Assembly: GCF_040833955.1 (NCBI RefSeq)
Contig: NZ_CP162133.1
Location: forward strand, 2,006,001 to 2,070,000
Source: Leptospira sp. WS60.C2
Lineage (GTDB): Bacteria; Spirochaetota; Leptospiria; Leptospirales; Leptospiraceae
Direction: 5' to 3'
Length of the DNA: 64,000 bases
Part shown: positions 50,011 to 60,359 of the stretch, in pieces
Layout of the letters: the number at the start of each line of letters is the position of its first letter
Numbering within the stretch: the first letter of the stretch is position 1
Notes under the pieces: generated by a model
What the model was told of the DNA's origin: nothing
The model's database searches: none
The model's input: the letters and a program-made list of their open reading frames with translations, nothing else
Program-made: the position numbers and the translations under genes

Positions 50011-50994
50011 ATGAAACAAAAGCTCACTTTACTCATTACTGTTTTATTACTCGTTTTTAGTTCTCTTGATTCTAAACCCAAAAGAGAACTTAGAATTTTA
50101 ATCGATGCTGAAGCGGATGCAAAGTTTGAACTCGAGTTATGGCAAGAAAAACCAAATGAAACGGAAGCGACGATTGCACCTAAGCCACCTGAAGTGATTC
50201 AATTTCAAGGAAATCGAATCACTGTCACACCTAAGGATGATTTTGAATACTTTCGCATTCGTAGGTTAGGTGAATATGGTGCCAAGGGATTTTGGACACA
50301 AGTATTCTCAACCAATGTTGATCCTGGTTCTCCTCTGTCCGTTCCTAAGGAATTCGTTGCAAAAAAAACGATGGAACCAAAACCGATCCCCAAAAAAACT
50401 GCAACAGTTATCTCTAACGATAGTTTTGTGATCGTTAAAGAAAAAGATACTGGGATTCGTTATTTAGCAAAAGACTCAATCACTGTATCACCTACAGATG
50501 ATGCGTCTGGCATTTCGGAAGTTCGATACCGAATTAACGATGGACAATGGAATTCAGCTAAATCACTCGCATCCATTCCATTCCCAGAAGAAGGAGAATA
50601 CAAATTATTGTATTTTTCCGTGGATATGGCAGGAAACAAAGAACCCATTCAAATCTTAGATTTCATTCGAGATACAAAACCGCCTGAAACAAAAGTGGAA
50701 TGGATTGGTCCTTCGACAAAAGGAAAAGGAAACGTAAACTTTTTATCTCCTGCTTCCAAGATCCGACTGGTCGCAAAGGACAATCGAAGTGGGGTGAAAG
50801 AAATTTTATATTCAACCACATGCCAATCAGGAACACAGTCAGGGTTTCAAAGCTTTACGAATGATCTGGTTGTTTTAGATTTGAAAACGGAGTGTAAAGG
50901 TTCCTTTCAGATTTTTTACTATGCTGTAGACCAAGTGGGCAACGAAGAACCTGTCAAAACCTTACTTTTTCAATTGGGGAGTGATTCGAATTAA
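50011..50994 (+). CDS. OmpL47-type beta-domain secreted protein
   Basis: The 327-residue product has a signal peptide (MKQKLTLLITVLLLVFSSLDS). It contains two Ig-like repeats of the OmpL47 type: RYLAKDSITVSPTDDASGISEVRYRINDGQW with FSVDMAGNKEP, and KIRLVAKDNRSGVKEILYST with YYAVDQVGNEEP. In Leptospira these repeats occur in outer-membrane or surface-exposed proteins. The N-terminal 130 residues are a separate unrecognised region. It is translated from the same transcript as the LysM/FecR gene. Confidence 0.8.
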   Translation: MKQKLTLLITVLLLVFSSLDSKPKRELRILIDAEADAKFELELWQEKPNETEATIAPKPPEVIQFQGNRITVTPKDDFEYFRIRRLGEYGAKGFWTQVFSTNVDPGSPLSVPKEFVAKKTMEPKPIPKKTATVISNDSFVIVKEKDTGIRYLAKDSITVSPTDDASGISEVRYRINDGQWNSAKSLASIPFPEEGEYKLLYFSVDMAGNKEPIQILDFIRDTKPPETKVEWIGPSTKGKGNVNFLSPASKIRLVAKDNRSGVKEILYSTTCQSGTQSGFQSFTNDLVVLDLKTECKGSFQIFYYAVDQVGNEEPVKTLLFQLGSDSN

Positions 50995-51052
50995 TTTTTT
51001 TCCATTTGTGAATTGCTCCCAGATTTTCTAGGAAAACACTGGCTTTAGTCAG

Positions 51053-52294
51053 ATGAAAAAGAATCTTTCTTTAGCCATTTTCCAACACAGAGACTTTCGG
51101 TTTTTTATCGTAGCTCGTTTTTTTATGGTCCTTGCGATCAATATCCAAGCAACCATCGTTGGATGGCAAGTTTATGAACTGACTGGAAGTGTTTTGGATC
51201 TTGGACTTGTTGGTTTATTCGAAGCCATTCCCTCCATCCTCGTTTCTCTCTACGCGGGACACTTAGCAGACTTAAGAGACCGTCGCAATATCATCGTTGT
51301 TTGTTTATTTTTTTTACTTCTCTGCTCACTCACATTACTTGCGTTCACTGGTCCAATGTATTCTCTCCTTGAGACTTATAAAGCGTTCCCCATTTTTCTA
51401 GTGATTTTGGTATCGGGAATTGCTCGCGGCTTTATTTCTCCTGCTATCTTTAGTTTTGTCACTCAACTTGTTCCAAGAGAACATTACCCACACTCCGCCG
51501 CTTGGATGGGAACGTCCTTCCAAGCAGGTGCTGTGATTGGTCCTGCACTCGGTGGGATTGTGTATGGAACTTTGGGCATCGAGTGGGCATATGGACTTGA
51601 TTCCCTTTGTATCGGACTTCCATTTTTACTTTTCTTTTGGATACGAAAGCGAAGTTTACCAGAACGCAAAGAAAAAGAAGCTTTGAAAGCTAGTTTACTA
51701 AAAGGCCTCAAATTTGTTTTAAAAAATGAAATCATGTTAGGTGCCATGGCACTGGATATGTTTGCTGTTTTATTCGGGGGAGCCGTTGCCCTACTTCCTG
51801 TGTTTGCTAAGGATATCTTGTTTGTTGGATCAGAAGGCCTTGGTTATTTACGTGCCGCCCCATCTTTTGGTGCACTGATTATGGCCTACTACCTTACCTA
51901 CAAACCACCGCTAGAAAAATCAGGAAGAGTGCTTCTGTCTTGTGTGATGGGATTTGGAGTATGTATGTTAGTATTTGGACTCTCAACTTCATTTTACCTA
52001 TCCCTTTTCGCACTCTTCTTATCGGGTGTTTTTGATAGCGTTTCAGTCGTTGTACGTTCTACCATCATGCAAACGATGACACCAGAAGATATGCGTGGCA
52101 GGGTGAGTGCGATCAACAAAGTATTCATTGGTTCTTCCAATGAAATTGGGGCATTTGAGTCAGGAGTATCTGCGAAATTTTTAGGAACTGTTGGATCCGT
52201 TGTTTTTGGCGCCACGATGACAGTTCTTATTGTGATCTTTACGTATCGTATGGCCCCGAAACTAAAGGAACTAGAGTTGAAAAACTGGGTTTAA
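51053..52294 (+). CDS. MFS transporter, EntS-like
   Basis: This is a 413-residue major facilitator with about twelve membrane helices. The loop 2-3 motif LYAGHLADLRDRRNIIVV and the fourth/fifth helix pattern SAAWMGTSFQAGAVIGPALGG fit the drug or siderophore exporter group (EntS/MFS_3). The substrate is not known. The gene starts 58 nt after the OmpL47-like gene and is followed by a small ORF. Transport direction is probably export, by family. Confidence 0.87.
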   Translation: MKKNLSLAIFQHRDFRFFIVARFFMVLAINIQATIVGWQVYELTGSVLDLGLVGLFEAIPSILVSLYAGHLADLRDRRNIIVVCLFFLLLCSLTLLAFTGPMYSLLETYKAFPIFLVILVSGIARGFISPAIFSFVTQLVPREHYPHSAAWMGTSFQAGAVIGPALGGIVYGTLGIEWAYGLDSLCIGLPFLLFFWIRKRSLPERKEKEALKASLLKGLKFVLKNEIMLGAMALDMFAVLFGGAVALLPVFAKDILFVGSEGLGYLRAAPSFGALIMAYYLTYKPPLEKSGRVLLSCVMGFGVCMLVFGLSTSFYLSLFALFLSGVFDSVSVVVRSTIMQTMTPEDMRGRVSAINKVFIGSSNEIGAFESGVSAKFLGTVGSVVFGATMTVLIVIFTYRMAPKLKELELKNWV

Positions 52295-52337
52295 AAATGC
52301 TTGGAAAATCTCGTTTCCATGACAGACTGGGCAAGCC

Positions 52338-52523
52338 ATGTCCGATTTGATCCATGATTCCAAACTTCCGGAAGATAAAAAACATACTCTTATCCTTCTC
52401 ATACAAACTATGTTAAATGATGTGAACAAACAAATCACTCATTTAGGCATCAATAATTATATGAAACTACAAGAAGAGATCGCAAAGATTTTAGTCCCCG
52501 TCATTGAAGACAAAATGGAATGA
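52338..52523 (+). CDS. Small conserved-looking helical protein
   Basis: The product is 61 residues: MSDLIHDSKLPEDKKHTLI, then helices to IVPVIEDKME. It has no signal or membrane segment, and leucines and charged residues alternate as in a helical bundle. The ATG lacks a clear Shine-Dalgarno. Length, codon usage and an in-frame stop touching the convergent PLD gene suggest a real gene, but I do not recognise it. Confidence 0.5.
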   Translation: MSDLIHDSKLPEDKKHTLILLIQTMLNDVNKQITHLGINNYMKLQEEIAKILVPVIEDKME

Positions 52524-54161
52524 TTACCCACTCGTACAAACCAATGATTGGTTTCGTTTTGATTGAAAACGATTTTTTAAGAACACCATCCACTTAGGGT
52601 AAACTCCCTTTTGTTTGGTATGGCAAAAGGATATGGTTCTAGTTTCTGTATGCGCCCATATCCAAACAGATTTCCCCAATCGAAAATCGGGTTCACCAAT
52701 TGCAATGGAGGAGGGATCAAGTGTGATTGTTTCCTTGGGATGGGAACCGTCCCAATACGTTATAGATAGAAGTTTTTCTCCACTGGACAGGGTCACTTTC
52801 GTACCCAAAAAATAATTTTGAAACACAAGCGAAAGATCACTTATTTCACTTTCTTCCCAAATTGGATCAGATTCGTTCGTAATTTGTACAAAACGTTCGC
52901 CTGCATTCTGGTTAAAAATTTCCTCTAATGGACTTACAATCGATAAAGAAGATTCATAGGCCTTTGCAAGACCATTCGAATTGGAATCGATGCCTCTTCC
53001 TTTCGCAAAGAGTAAATTGGACTCAAACAAAGGATTCTTAAATCGATAGTATGAAAATTGCCGAAAGGCAATTGATGATAAATTTGAATTTTCTTGAAAA
53101 GAAGGTAAAGGAATGGCTGTTGCTTGAATTCGTTTCCACTCCGAAAGAAACTCCTTCGTGATGTATGGATGGCTTAGTTTCACAAACATTTCTTTATTTT
53201 GATCCCTTGCCGAAACGGAATAATTATAAGAACCAACATAGACATCCTTCTCATCCACAATCATCGTTTTGTGATGTAACAAACCTCCTCTAAAGGAATC
53301 ATCTTTATAAACAAAATCCACATTCCCATCTTCCCAAATCTGCGATGGATATGCCATACTTTGACTCAGGAAATCACCTTCAGGATTTGTGGACATGGGT
53401 GCATTGTAGATTCCAAGGACAAGAACTCCTCTTCTTGAAGCCTCGAGTAACTTGAGTGAGATTACTGGATCATAGTGAGAGTAAATCAGATACCGAATTG
53501 AATGTTTTGCGGATTCGATGGCCTCGATCAATTGCATTTGGATTTCAAGACCTGCGTCTGGCGCGAATAGATATTGTAAATTACCGAGAGTTACAATGCC
53601 CAAAGGAATGTTTCCTTCTAACACCGAGAGAAGTGAATCCGACTCTGAAGGAGTAAGAGTTTGAATCCAATACACATTATGATCCGTCTCCAAACCATGA
53701 GACGTGAAGTTTCCCGTTCCAAGAAACAACCGAGTACGATCAAATAAAATCATTTTGGTATGGTGGATTCCGGAACCATTCCAACGTTTCACCTGAAATC
53801 CAAATGATTCCAATTCTTTGTAATCTTCTTCCTTATCTCCATAGATTTGAATGGTGACACCTAATCTATGTTTCAAATAAAGTTCCGAAATGATTTCCAA
53901 GTCATCGATGGAATAAAGATACATCCGAATGGATTCTTTTGCATTCCTAATTTCAGAAAGTATCACATTTCTGACTAACCTCTTTTTCTCCCTTGCAATA
54001 TCTCGCCCTGGATAGGAAAAATAAATTTCACTGATTGGTAAACTTGGCAAAATCAAACTCGAAAGATCCCATTTGGATTTGGGAGAATGGCAATTCATAC
54101 AAAAAGAAATGCAAACTCCATAAATGAATGTCCATACATTCTGACCAAACATTGATTTCAA
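52524..54161 (-). CDS. Phospholipase-D-like lipoprotein (surface nuclease or phosphodiesterase candidate)
   Basis: The 545-residue protein has a lipoprotein-type start ending near C24 (FCMNC). Two HKD motifs are complete: H134-T-K136 to D141 (HHTKMILFD) with GTGN at 148-151, and H296, K298 and D303 (HHKTMIVD) with GSYNYS at 310-315. That is the two-lobed PLD active site for phosphodiester hydrolysis of lipids or nucleic acids. The final 150 residues are unrecognised. The ATG overlaps the stop of the upstream outer-membrane-like gene by ATGA, so it is the third gene of a coupled operon. Confidence 0.85.
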   Translation of the reverse strand: MKSMFGQNVWTFIYGVCISFCMNCHSPKSKWDLSSLILPSLPISEIYFSYPGRDIAREKKRLVRNVILSEIRNAKESIRMYLYSIDDLEIISELYLKHRLGVTIQIYGDKEEDYKELESFGFQVKRWNGSGIHHTKMILFDRTRLFLGTGNFTSHGLETDHNVYWIQTLTPSESDSLLSVLEGNIPLGIVTLGNLQYLFAPDAGLEIQMQLIEAIESAKHSIRYLIYSHYDPVISLKLLEASRRGVLVLGIYNAPMSTNPEGDFLSQSMAYPSQIWEDGNVDFVYKDDSFRGGLLHHKTMIVDEKDVYVGSYNYSVSARDQNKEMFVKLSHPYITKEFLSEWKRIQATAIPLPSFQENSNLSSIAFRQFSYYRFKNPLFESNLLFAKGRGIDSNSNGLAKAYESSLSIVSPLEEIFNQNAGERFVQITNESDPIWEESEISDLSLVFQNYFLGTKVTLSSGEKLLSITYWDGSHPKETITLDPSSIAIGEPDFRLGKSVWIWAHTETRTISFCHTKQKGVYPKWMVFLKNRFQSKRNQSLVCTSG

Positions 54162-55594
54162 ATTTGTAACCTGCCAAAGACATAGCCAAAGTTTGAATGA
54201 ATCCCCATCGATTCTGGCAAAAAGAGTTTGGAAACACCAAATCCTAATTCCAATCCATCGGGTACGCCAAGGGATACTTCCATCATCAGTTCAGAAATAT
54301 AAAAACGTTCAAAATCAGGTTTTTGAAAACTAATTCGTCCGTCGCTTGTTCCATTCTGTTTGTATGGTACAAAATAGTTTCCGATCCACTTCAACAGAAT
54401 CTGTTTGTATTGAAGACTCAAAAGTAGTTCAGTCAAATACCCGTAAGAGCGACCTTCTATGATCGCAAAGTTTTTTTCGTATCCAGATTCAGTTACCGCA
54501 GCCGAAGGAAAAATGCGAAAGATTTGGGAAAGATACGGTGTTTGACTAGGATGGGATCCAAGGGAAATATAACCTTCTTTTACGATTTGGTGTTTATCGT
54601 TTTTTTCCGCACGATCGGAAAGAAAATGGGAACTTCTTAACTTTAATCCACCAAATCGAAGTTCGCTTCCCAACTGAAAGGCTTCCCCAGAAATTGGGAT
54701 TGTACCTGAATGGGCTGCCACTTGCGAACGAGTTCTGTCACTTCCCTTACACCATAAAAAATCAAGTTCTAAGGAGAAATATTCCCATTGGATTCCAACT
54801 CCCACATTTCCCGAAAAAAGGGAATCTCCATCGGCAAAATTCTTCTTTGTTTCTTGTGGATGGTCTTTGGAATGAACTCCCAAACTACCGAGTTCCAAAT
54901 AATGAACTCCTAAACGAAGAGAAAAAACATCGCCGTAAACCAGTCCAAAACTATGCCTTCTTCTATGACTGCGGCCTAATTCCGTCCCTTGTTTTTGTTT
55001 TGTAAAGATTTCCTGATCGTTATTCTTCACAAGAAGATGGCGAAATTGGTCTTTCGATAATAAAATAGCACCAGAATAAAAATCCCAAACAAAGATTTGG
55101 AAGGTAAATAAAGGATCTGGCTTGAATTCGATGAAAAGTCCTTCGCCACCGTCATATTGTGTGCTAAAACTTTTCGGTGAAAATAAATGTTCCCTCCTTC
55201 CAACACCTAACAAAAATTGATTGGTCTTGTACCCAAAATAATGATTTTTTCCTAAGTAATAGTTGCGTAATCCCGTATCAGGACCGGAAGTCAATTGGAT
55301 ATCCAAATCCCATTGTATCTTTTCTTTTCGATCAAAATCTTTAAACCCAACAAATAAGGATTCACCGGAAACTCGATTCAAATAGGATTGATCCGCCAAT
55401 TGTTTTCGCCAAATATGTGCATGTAAATCCCATCCAGGAACTTCCAATGTTGTTTGGTTTGGTTTTTCATTTTCTCTGAAGAACAATTCGTATCCAAAAA
55501 TTCCAAAATCAAATCCTACCGATTGCGCTTCTTTGAATGGCAAAAGAAACAAAACGATAGCCAAACCTAACTCGATCAAAATAGAAAATTTCAA
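54158..55594 (-). CDS. Predicted outer membrane beta-barrel-like protein
   Basis: The 478-residue protein has a signal peptide (ELGLAIVLFLLPFKEAQS) and no internal helix. The rest is rich in alternating aromatic and polar strands (YYLGKNHYFGYKTNQFLLGVG and similar), which fits a beta-barrel. I recognise no known family. It overlaps both neighbours by 4 bp (lipoprotein gene upstream, PLD gene downstream), so the three are translated together. Confidence 0.6.
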   Translation of the reverse strand: MKFSILIELGLAIVLFLLPFKEAQSVGFDFGIFGYELFFRENEKPNQTTLEVPGWDLHAHIWRKQLADQSYLNRVSGESLFVGFKDFDRKEKIQWDLDIQLTSGPDTGLRNYYLGKNHYFGYKTNQFLLGVGRREHLFSPKSFSTQYDGGEGLFIEFKPDPLFTFQIFVWDFYSGAILLSKDQFRHLLVKNNDQEIFTKQKQGTELGRSHRRRHSFGLVYGDVFSLRLGVHYLELGSLGVHSKDHPQETKKNFADGDSLFSGNVGVGIQWEYFSLELDFLWCKGSDRTRSQVAAHSGTIPISGEAFQLGSELRFGGLKLRSSHFLSDRAEKNDKHQIVKEGYISLGSHPSQTPYLSQIFRIFPSAAVTESGYEKNFAIIEGRSYGYLTELLLSLQYKQILLKWIGNYFVPYKQNGTSDGRISFQKPDFERFYISELMMEVSLGVPDGLELGFGVSKLFLPESMGIHSNFGYVFGRLQI

Positions 55595-58419
55595 TTTTCC
55601 TCGCGATAGATTTCAAAATCATCGGAAGAGGTCCCAGCTTGATTTGCCTTTAACCAAAGGTATTCGCCTGAATTTGTATACTTTCGAAAACTCTTAGCAC
55701 TTTCTTTGTGTCCAAAGGATGAAATAAGAAGGGATTTCCCATCCACTTTCTTTCGCAATTGAATCCATTCTCCAGACGAAATTCCGTTTCCAATGGTCTG
55801 AGTTGTCGAAACAGTAAGCAATCGATCTGTTTCTGAATGGAAAACAGGGAGATACCAATCTTTCCCATCGGGATCCACAATCCAGGCACAGGTCGATGGA
55901 GGAAGGAGCGACTCACTTGATACAAAACCATGACCATTTTTCCCAATGGGAATAGAACTTGGAAAACGAGTTTGGTAAGAGATGAGTTCATCCGTCGAAA
56001 TCTCATCTTCTATCAGATACAAACTTAAGTCTTCTGTGCGTGCGGAATGATTACAAACATAGATCCATTCATTTTGCGATTGGAATGGATTGGGATAAAT
56101 GGCTTCAATCCGAACCGCACCTGGTTTTTCTAAAAAACCCATCGAACTGACAAGTTTGGGATGATCAAAATACGAATACAATTGTTCCTGCGTTCCAAAA
56201 GCAAAAATAGAAGTTAAGTCTAATTCAAAAGATTTATCTGAGAGTGAAACGGGCGTTAGATTCCATTTCCAACTTTCATTTCCCCACTTCACCCCGAGGT
56301 CTTCCTCCCAAGGAAGATTGGTATGGTAGAGACCGATTGTTTCGCCCTTTCGAATTTCTAAACTTCTGATTTTATTCCCGCCAGGGCTTCTCCATAGTCC
56401 AGGACAAGGAATCGATTGTGAAAGAGAGGATGAAAAGAAGAAGGGTGGATCTTCGAAAAGAAGAGAGCGAGTATCGCCAAACGAATATTGATTGATATCT
56501 TTCTCAGTCCATGTCTTCTCAACCATCGAAGACGTTTCTTTCTCTTTATAACGTAAGGATCGGATCGTTGGTAAAAAGAAGTCATTTGGGAGTTGGTATG
56601 ATTCGCTGGAATGGCAAACACTCGGTTCGGATATAAAACTAAGCCATTTTGCAGACATTGGTTTCCAAAAGAGATACTCTTTCGCATTGGCTGTTTGAAA
56701 TTGACCCACACCTTCTTCATCTTCCTTAAAACCAAAGTCAAAAAAAGGATATGGTCTTTCTGCCAATTCGAGAAGTTCACTTCCAAGAAACAATGGAACT
56801 TGAGGATCATAAGTACCAGGACTCATCCAAAAACCAAACTGACGTAAGGTTTCATTGGAACCTTGACGAGGATGCGGAAGAAACATTCCCTCCTTTTGAG
56901 AGATCGAATTCACATTTTGACCCCCTTTTCGTAGCAAGAAGAAACGATTGGGATCAGACGTAAATGTTCGTAGTTCTCCGGTTTTGCGATTCTGCCATTG
57001 AAAGTTGGGAATTTGGAATAGAAGCCTGGAAAGAGAAAACGGTTTTTCAGTTTCTAAGAAATCCCATCCTTGCCATTTCTCCTTTGTGATAAGAAAGACC
57101 TCATGTTCAGACAAAACCATTTCTTTTGCCGATAGAGGGAATGTTTTCCCATCCAAAATCCAATTTAGATTGGAAAGATCACATTCCTTTCCTTGGTTTT
57201 GGAATTCAAAAAAAGCTGGTAATGGAATCTTAGCATCGCTCAAGTTTCCAGGATAAAATTCTGTGATTTGAATTTGATTGGTTTCACAACTAGGTATCAC
57301 TTCCTTTCGAACGGATCGATCCATTGTATTGGGTAGTCCAGGACTTCCACAAAATGTTTGCTGACTGATCCAAATCGATTCACTATCCCTACATGAGTTA
57401 GATAACCATTGTTTTGTGAAAAACTCCTCTCCTTGTTTGAAAGAAAAGGCATCATCTGTAACAAAAGTTTCCCCCCATCGAAAACTTTGACTCGTTCCCA
57501 ATTGAGACAAGATTAGTTTTGGGATGGTGATTCCTTGGAATTTTGGGTTATCAGAAAAAAGAAGAATCCCATTAGGCAAAAGCAGTCGGCTTCGCATACG
57601 AAACTCTTCCGATTGAAACGTTTGGATTTGTCCGTCCTTTTTCCAATCGATAGAATCGGAGAGAGGACAAATGACAGTATCCTTTGGATTTTGCCATTCC
57701 ATAAATCGTTCATATACGGAATCAGAATGACGAAACACTTCCGAAATGATGGGAGATACATTCTCACATTGGGAGAACCAAGTTTGGTTCTGTCTTAAAA
57801 TAGAATCGAGAATCACATCTACGTCAGGACAAGGAAACGAAAAAACCAAAGCTGGCATTTGATTGTCGGAGACATGCAAATGGTAAGAACGAAAGACAGC
57901 TTCACAATCTTCGTTCGATTTTTTGAGAAAGATTGGATGTGGAATCGCAAAACTTTGATACGAAACAAGTCCAGTTGACCAAACTTGTTTTTTCCACTCC
58001 AACTGTGGCTGAAACGACTCTCTCTCTTCTTTCCATTTACCATAGGTTGTCAGGGAAATTTTCCAACCCTTCCCTTGTTCGGAGAACTGTACGTATTCGT
58101 TTCCTCCCTGGTTCCAAATTTGAAATCCAGTTTTCCAACGATCAAAACTTCCTTCGTCGACTTTCCAACAAATACGAAACTTTGCACCTAATTCCAGTTT
58201 GTAAAACTTAAGTGGAATAGAAAAAACGCATAAGACTCCATTTGTGTGATGCAGAAACTCCGTTGTATTGGGAAGAGCCGATGATGTTTCTAAATTTCCA
58301 TATTCAAAATGAAACTCAGGAGAGTCACCATTCTCGTCGTTATAGAAATAGAATGGTGTGTTCCCTTGGGAAAAACAAGAAACTAGGAAGAAAAAAAGAA
58401 GACTCACATATCGTTTCAC
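55591..58419 (-). CDS. Large lipoprotein with lamin-tail-like domains
   Basis: This is a 942-residue lipoprotein (MKRYVSLLFFFLVSC, lipidated C15). The start is GTG at 58419 with AGGAG 8 nt upstream. Near 378-490 the pattern IQITEFYPG, FFEFQNQGKECDLSNLNWILDGK and VFLITKE resembles a lamin-tail domain. A second candidate lies near 763-860 (RIEAIYPNP, WIYVCNHSARTEDLSLYLIED, AWIVDPDG). In bacteria this domain is found in secreted nucleases and phosphatases, which fits the PLD-type enzyme in the same operon. The middle parts are unrecognised. Confidence 0.7.
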   Translation of the reverse strand: MKRYVSLLFFFLVSCFSQGNTPFYFYNDENGDSPEFHFEYGNLETSSALPNTTEFLHHTNGVLCVFSIPLKFYKLELGAKFRICWKVDEGSFDRWKTGFQIWNQGGNEYVQFSEQGKGWKISLTTYGKWKEERESFQPQLEWKKQVWSTGLVSYQSFAIPHPIFLKKSNEDCEAVFRSYHLHVSDNQMPALVFSFPCPDVDVILDSILRQNQTWFSQCENVSPIISEVFRHSDSVYERFMEWQNPKDTVICPLSDSIDWKKDGQIQTFQSEEFRMRSRLLLPNGILLFSDNPKFQGITIPKLILSQLGTSQSFRWGETFVTDDAFSFKQGEEFFTKQWLSNSCRDSESIWISQQTFCGSPGLPNTMDRSVRKEVIPSCETNQIQITEFYPGNLSDAKIPLPAFFEFQNQGKECDLSNLNWILDGKTFPLSAKEMVLSEHEVFLITKEKWQGWDFLETEKPFSLSRLLFQIPNFQWQNRKTGELRTFTSDPNRFFLLRKGGQNVNSISQKEGMFLPHPRQGSNETLRQFGFWMSPGTYDPQVPLFLGSELLELAERPYPFFDFGFKEDEEGVGQFQTANAKEYLFWKPMSAKWLSFISEPSVCHSSESYQLPNDFFLPTIRSLRYKEKETSSMVEKTWTEKDINQYSFGDTRSLLFEDPPFFFSSSLSQSIPCPGLWRSPGGNKIRSLEIRKGETIGLYHTNLPWEEDLGVKWGNESWKWNLTPVSLSDKSFELDLTSIFAFGTQEQLYSYFDHPKLVSSMGFLEKPGAVRIEAIYPNPFQSQNEWIYVCNHSARTEDLSLYLIEDEISTDELISYQTRFPSSIPIGKNGHGFVSSESLLPPSTCAWIVDPDGKDWYLPVFHSETDRLLTVSTTQTIGNGISSGEWIQLRKKVDGKSLLISSFGHKESAKSFRKYTNSGEYLWLKANQAGTSSDDFEIYREEN

Positions 58420-58454
58420 ATTGCCACTCCTATAGCGGAGGTGGTGTGAAATCG

Positions 58455-60299
58455 TTATTTAGGTTCTAGTTTTTTTAAGGATTGGATACTCGTGTAAATT
58501 TTTTCGGCAAGCACGGGTCCAATCCCTTGCACTCGTTCCAACTCTTCTTTCGTTGCATCCGTAACTTTCTTTTTTGACTGAAAGTATGTGAGAATACTCT
58601 TTCTGCGACTAACACCAATGTCAGGAATGTCATCTAATATCGATTTGAGGGCTTTCTTTTTTCTCTGTAATCTTTGGAACGTTACACCAAAACGATGGGC
58701 TTCATCCCTTAGATTTCGAAGTAATCTCATCATAGGAGAATGTATGTCAAAACTATAGGGATGTTTTTCACCTGGGAAATAAATTTCCTCTCTTTTTTTT
58801 GCAAGACCCACCATGGGAATGTGACCCAAATCAAGCGCATTGGCTGCTTCGGCGGCTCGCGAAAGTTGCGTGAGACCTCCGTCTATCACGATGAGATCTG
58901 GGAGTGGCTCTTCTTCGTTGACCAAATGACTCAGGCGTCTGGCAATCACCTCGTGAATCATTCCAGGATCATTGATTCCCTCATACCCACGCATTTTATA
59001 ATGGCGATACCCTGGCTTGTACGGTTTTCCTTCTACAAACATTACCCCACTTGCTACGGGAGAACTTCCTTGGAAATGGGAAATATCATAACATTCAATG
59101 GTTCTCGGCAAAGTGGGTAAGTTTAATTTTTCTTGCAGTTCCTTCATGGCCACCGTTTGGTCACGGAGTTTTGTAGCAAGAATTCGTTCTGTCAAACTTA
59201 AGTCTGCATTTTTCTCAGCTAACCTGAGTAAGGATTTTTTTGGACCCATCTCTGGGAATTTTAATTTGATGGATGTTCCAAATTTTTCTAAAATAGCCTC
59301 CAAAAACACTTCATAATTCCCTTTCGCAGATGTGGGTAAGTAGACAACACTTGGTAAAACTGTCACATTTAAATAATAATCACGCAAAAAGGAAGTAAAA
59401 GCCTCCTCATCATCAGAGAAAGAAAGTCCAGTGAGAGGAAACGATTTTTTCCCTTCTAACCTACCTCCTCTCACTTCGAGAATGACAATTTGACCTTCAT
59501 CATCCCGTTTACTAATCCCAAGAATGTCTTCATCTCCTCCATCTAAACTGACGACAGTTTGTTTCTCTCGAATCTGATTGATTTTTTCAATGCGTGTTTT
59601 TAGAAACCCGGCCCGTTCATATTCCATTTTGGAGGATGCATCTAACATTGCCAATTTTAGGTCTGCAATCAAACGTTCCTTTTTTCCCTCTAAAAATCGT
59701 AAAATTTCATCGACTAACTCTCTATAGGTTTCTTTTGTCACATTTCCTTGGCATGGACCAAGACAACGACCCATATGAAAATTAAGGCATGGCCTTTGCG
59801 GTTTTGCCAGAGGTAGTTTCAATTTTGTTTTGCGAATGGGAAAAATTCGATGGATGAGTTCCAACGTATCTCTTGCCGCTTTTACATCCGTAAACGGACC
59901 AAAGTATTTGTCTCCATTGTCCTTTACTTTTCGTGTTAAAAAGACCATGGGATAGTCTTCACTCGTGGAAACACATAAAAAGGGATATTTTTTATCGTCT
60001 TTTAACCTAACATTAAACTTAGGATTGTACTTTTTAATGAGGGTTGCTTCTAATAATAAAGCTTCTTTTTCGGTTCTAGTGGCAATCCAATCTAGATCAT
60101 ACAATTCGACATATAACGCTCTTGTTTTTCTATCCTTTTGGTTGGGGTTGAGATAAGACCTGACTCGGGATTGGAGCTTGAGAGCTTTTCCAACATAAAT
60201 CACTTGCCCCAATTGATTTTTCCAAAGATAACACCCTGGTAAACTTCCTAAGTTTTTGATTTTTTCTTGGATGGTTTTGAGAACAAGAGAGTCTTTCAT
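58455..60299 (-). CDS. uvrC: Excinuclease ABC subunit C
   Basis: UvrC makes both incisions in nucleotide excision repair after UvrAB. The 614-residue protein has an N-terminal GIY-YIG domain ([20 protein letters not shown]), the cysteine group [16 protein letters not shown], a UVR/UvrB-binding region ([17 protein letters not shown]), the RNase-H-like 5' nuclease domain ([27 protein letters not shown]) and helix-hairpin-helix DNA-binding repeats at the end. The ATG at 60299 is divergent from the chemoreceptor gene, whose longest frame reaches back across it. Confidence 0.95.
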   Translation of the reverse strand: MKDSLVLKTIQEKIKNLGSLPGCYLWKNQLGQVIYVGKALKLQSRVRSYLNPNQKDRKTRALYVELYDLDWIATRTEKEALLLEATLIKKYNPKFNVRLKDDKKYPFLCVSTSEDYPMVFLTRKVKDNGDKYFGPFTDVKAARDTLELIHRIFPIRKTKLKLPLAKPQRPCLNFHMGRCLGPCQGNVTKETYRELVDEILRFLEGKKERLIADLKLAMLDASSKMEYERAGFLKTRIEKINQIREKQTVVSLDGGDEDILGISKRDDEGQIVILEVRGGRLEGKKSFPLTGLSFSDDEEAFTSFLRDYYLNVTVLPSVVYLPTSAKGNYEVFLEAILEKFGTSIKLKFPEMGPKKSLLRLAEKNADLSLTERILATKLRDQTVAMKELQEKLNLPTLPRTIECYDISHFQGSSPVASGVMFVEGKPYKPGYRHYKMRGYEGINDPGMIHEVIARRLSHLVNEEEPLPDLIVIDGGLTQLSRAAEAANALDLGHIPMVGLAKKREEIYFPGEKHPYSFDIHSPMMRLLRNLRDEAHRFGVTFQRLQRKKKALKSILDDIPDIGVSRRKSILTYFQSKKKVTDATKEELERVQGIGPVLAEKIYTSIQSLKKLEPK

Positions 60300-60359
60300 A
60301 AGGCTTTTTTGTCAGGAATTTTACGTTTACAATTCTTAGACAATCTGTATCCCTACGGT

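Noticed and set aside
51019..51046. Hairpin between the OmpL47-like and MFS genes (CCAG...CTGG with TTTTC/GAAAA)
   Set aside because: Stem is interrupted and lacks a T-run; too weak to call a terminator.
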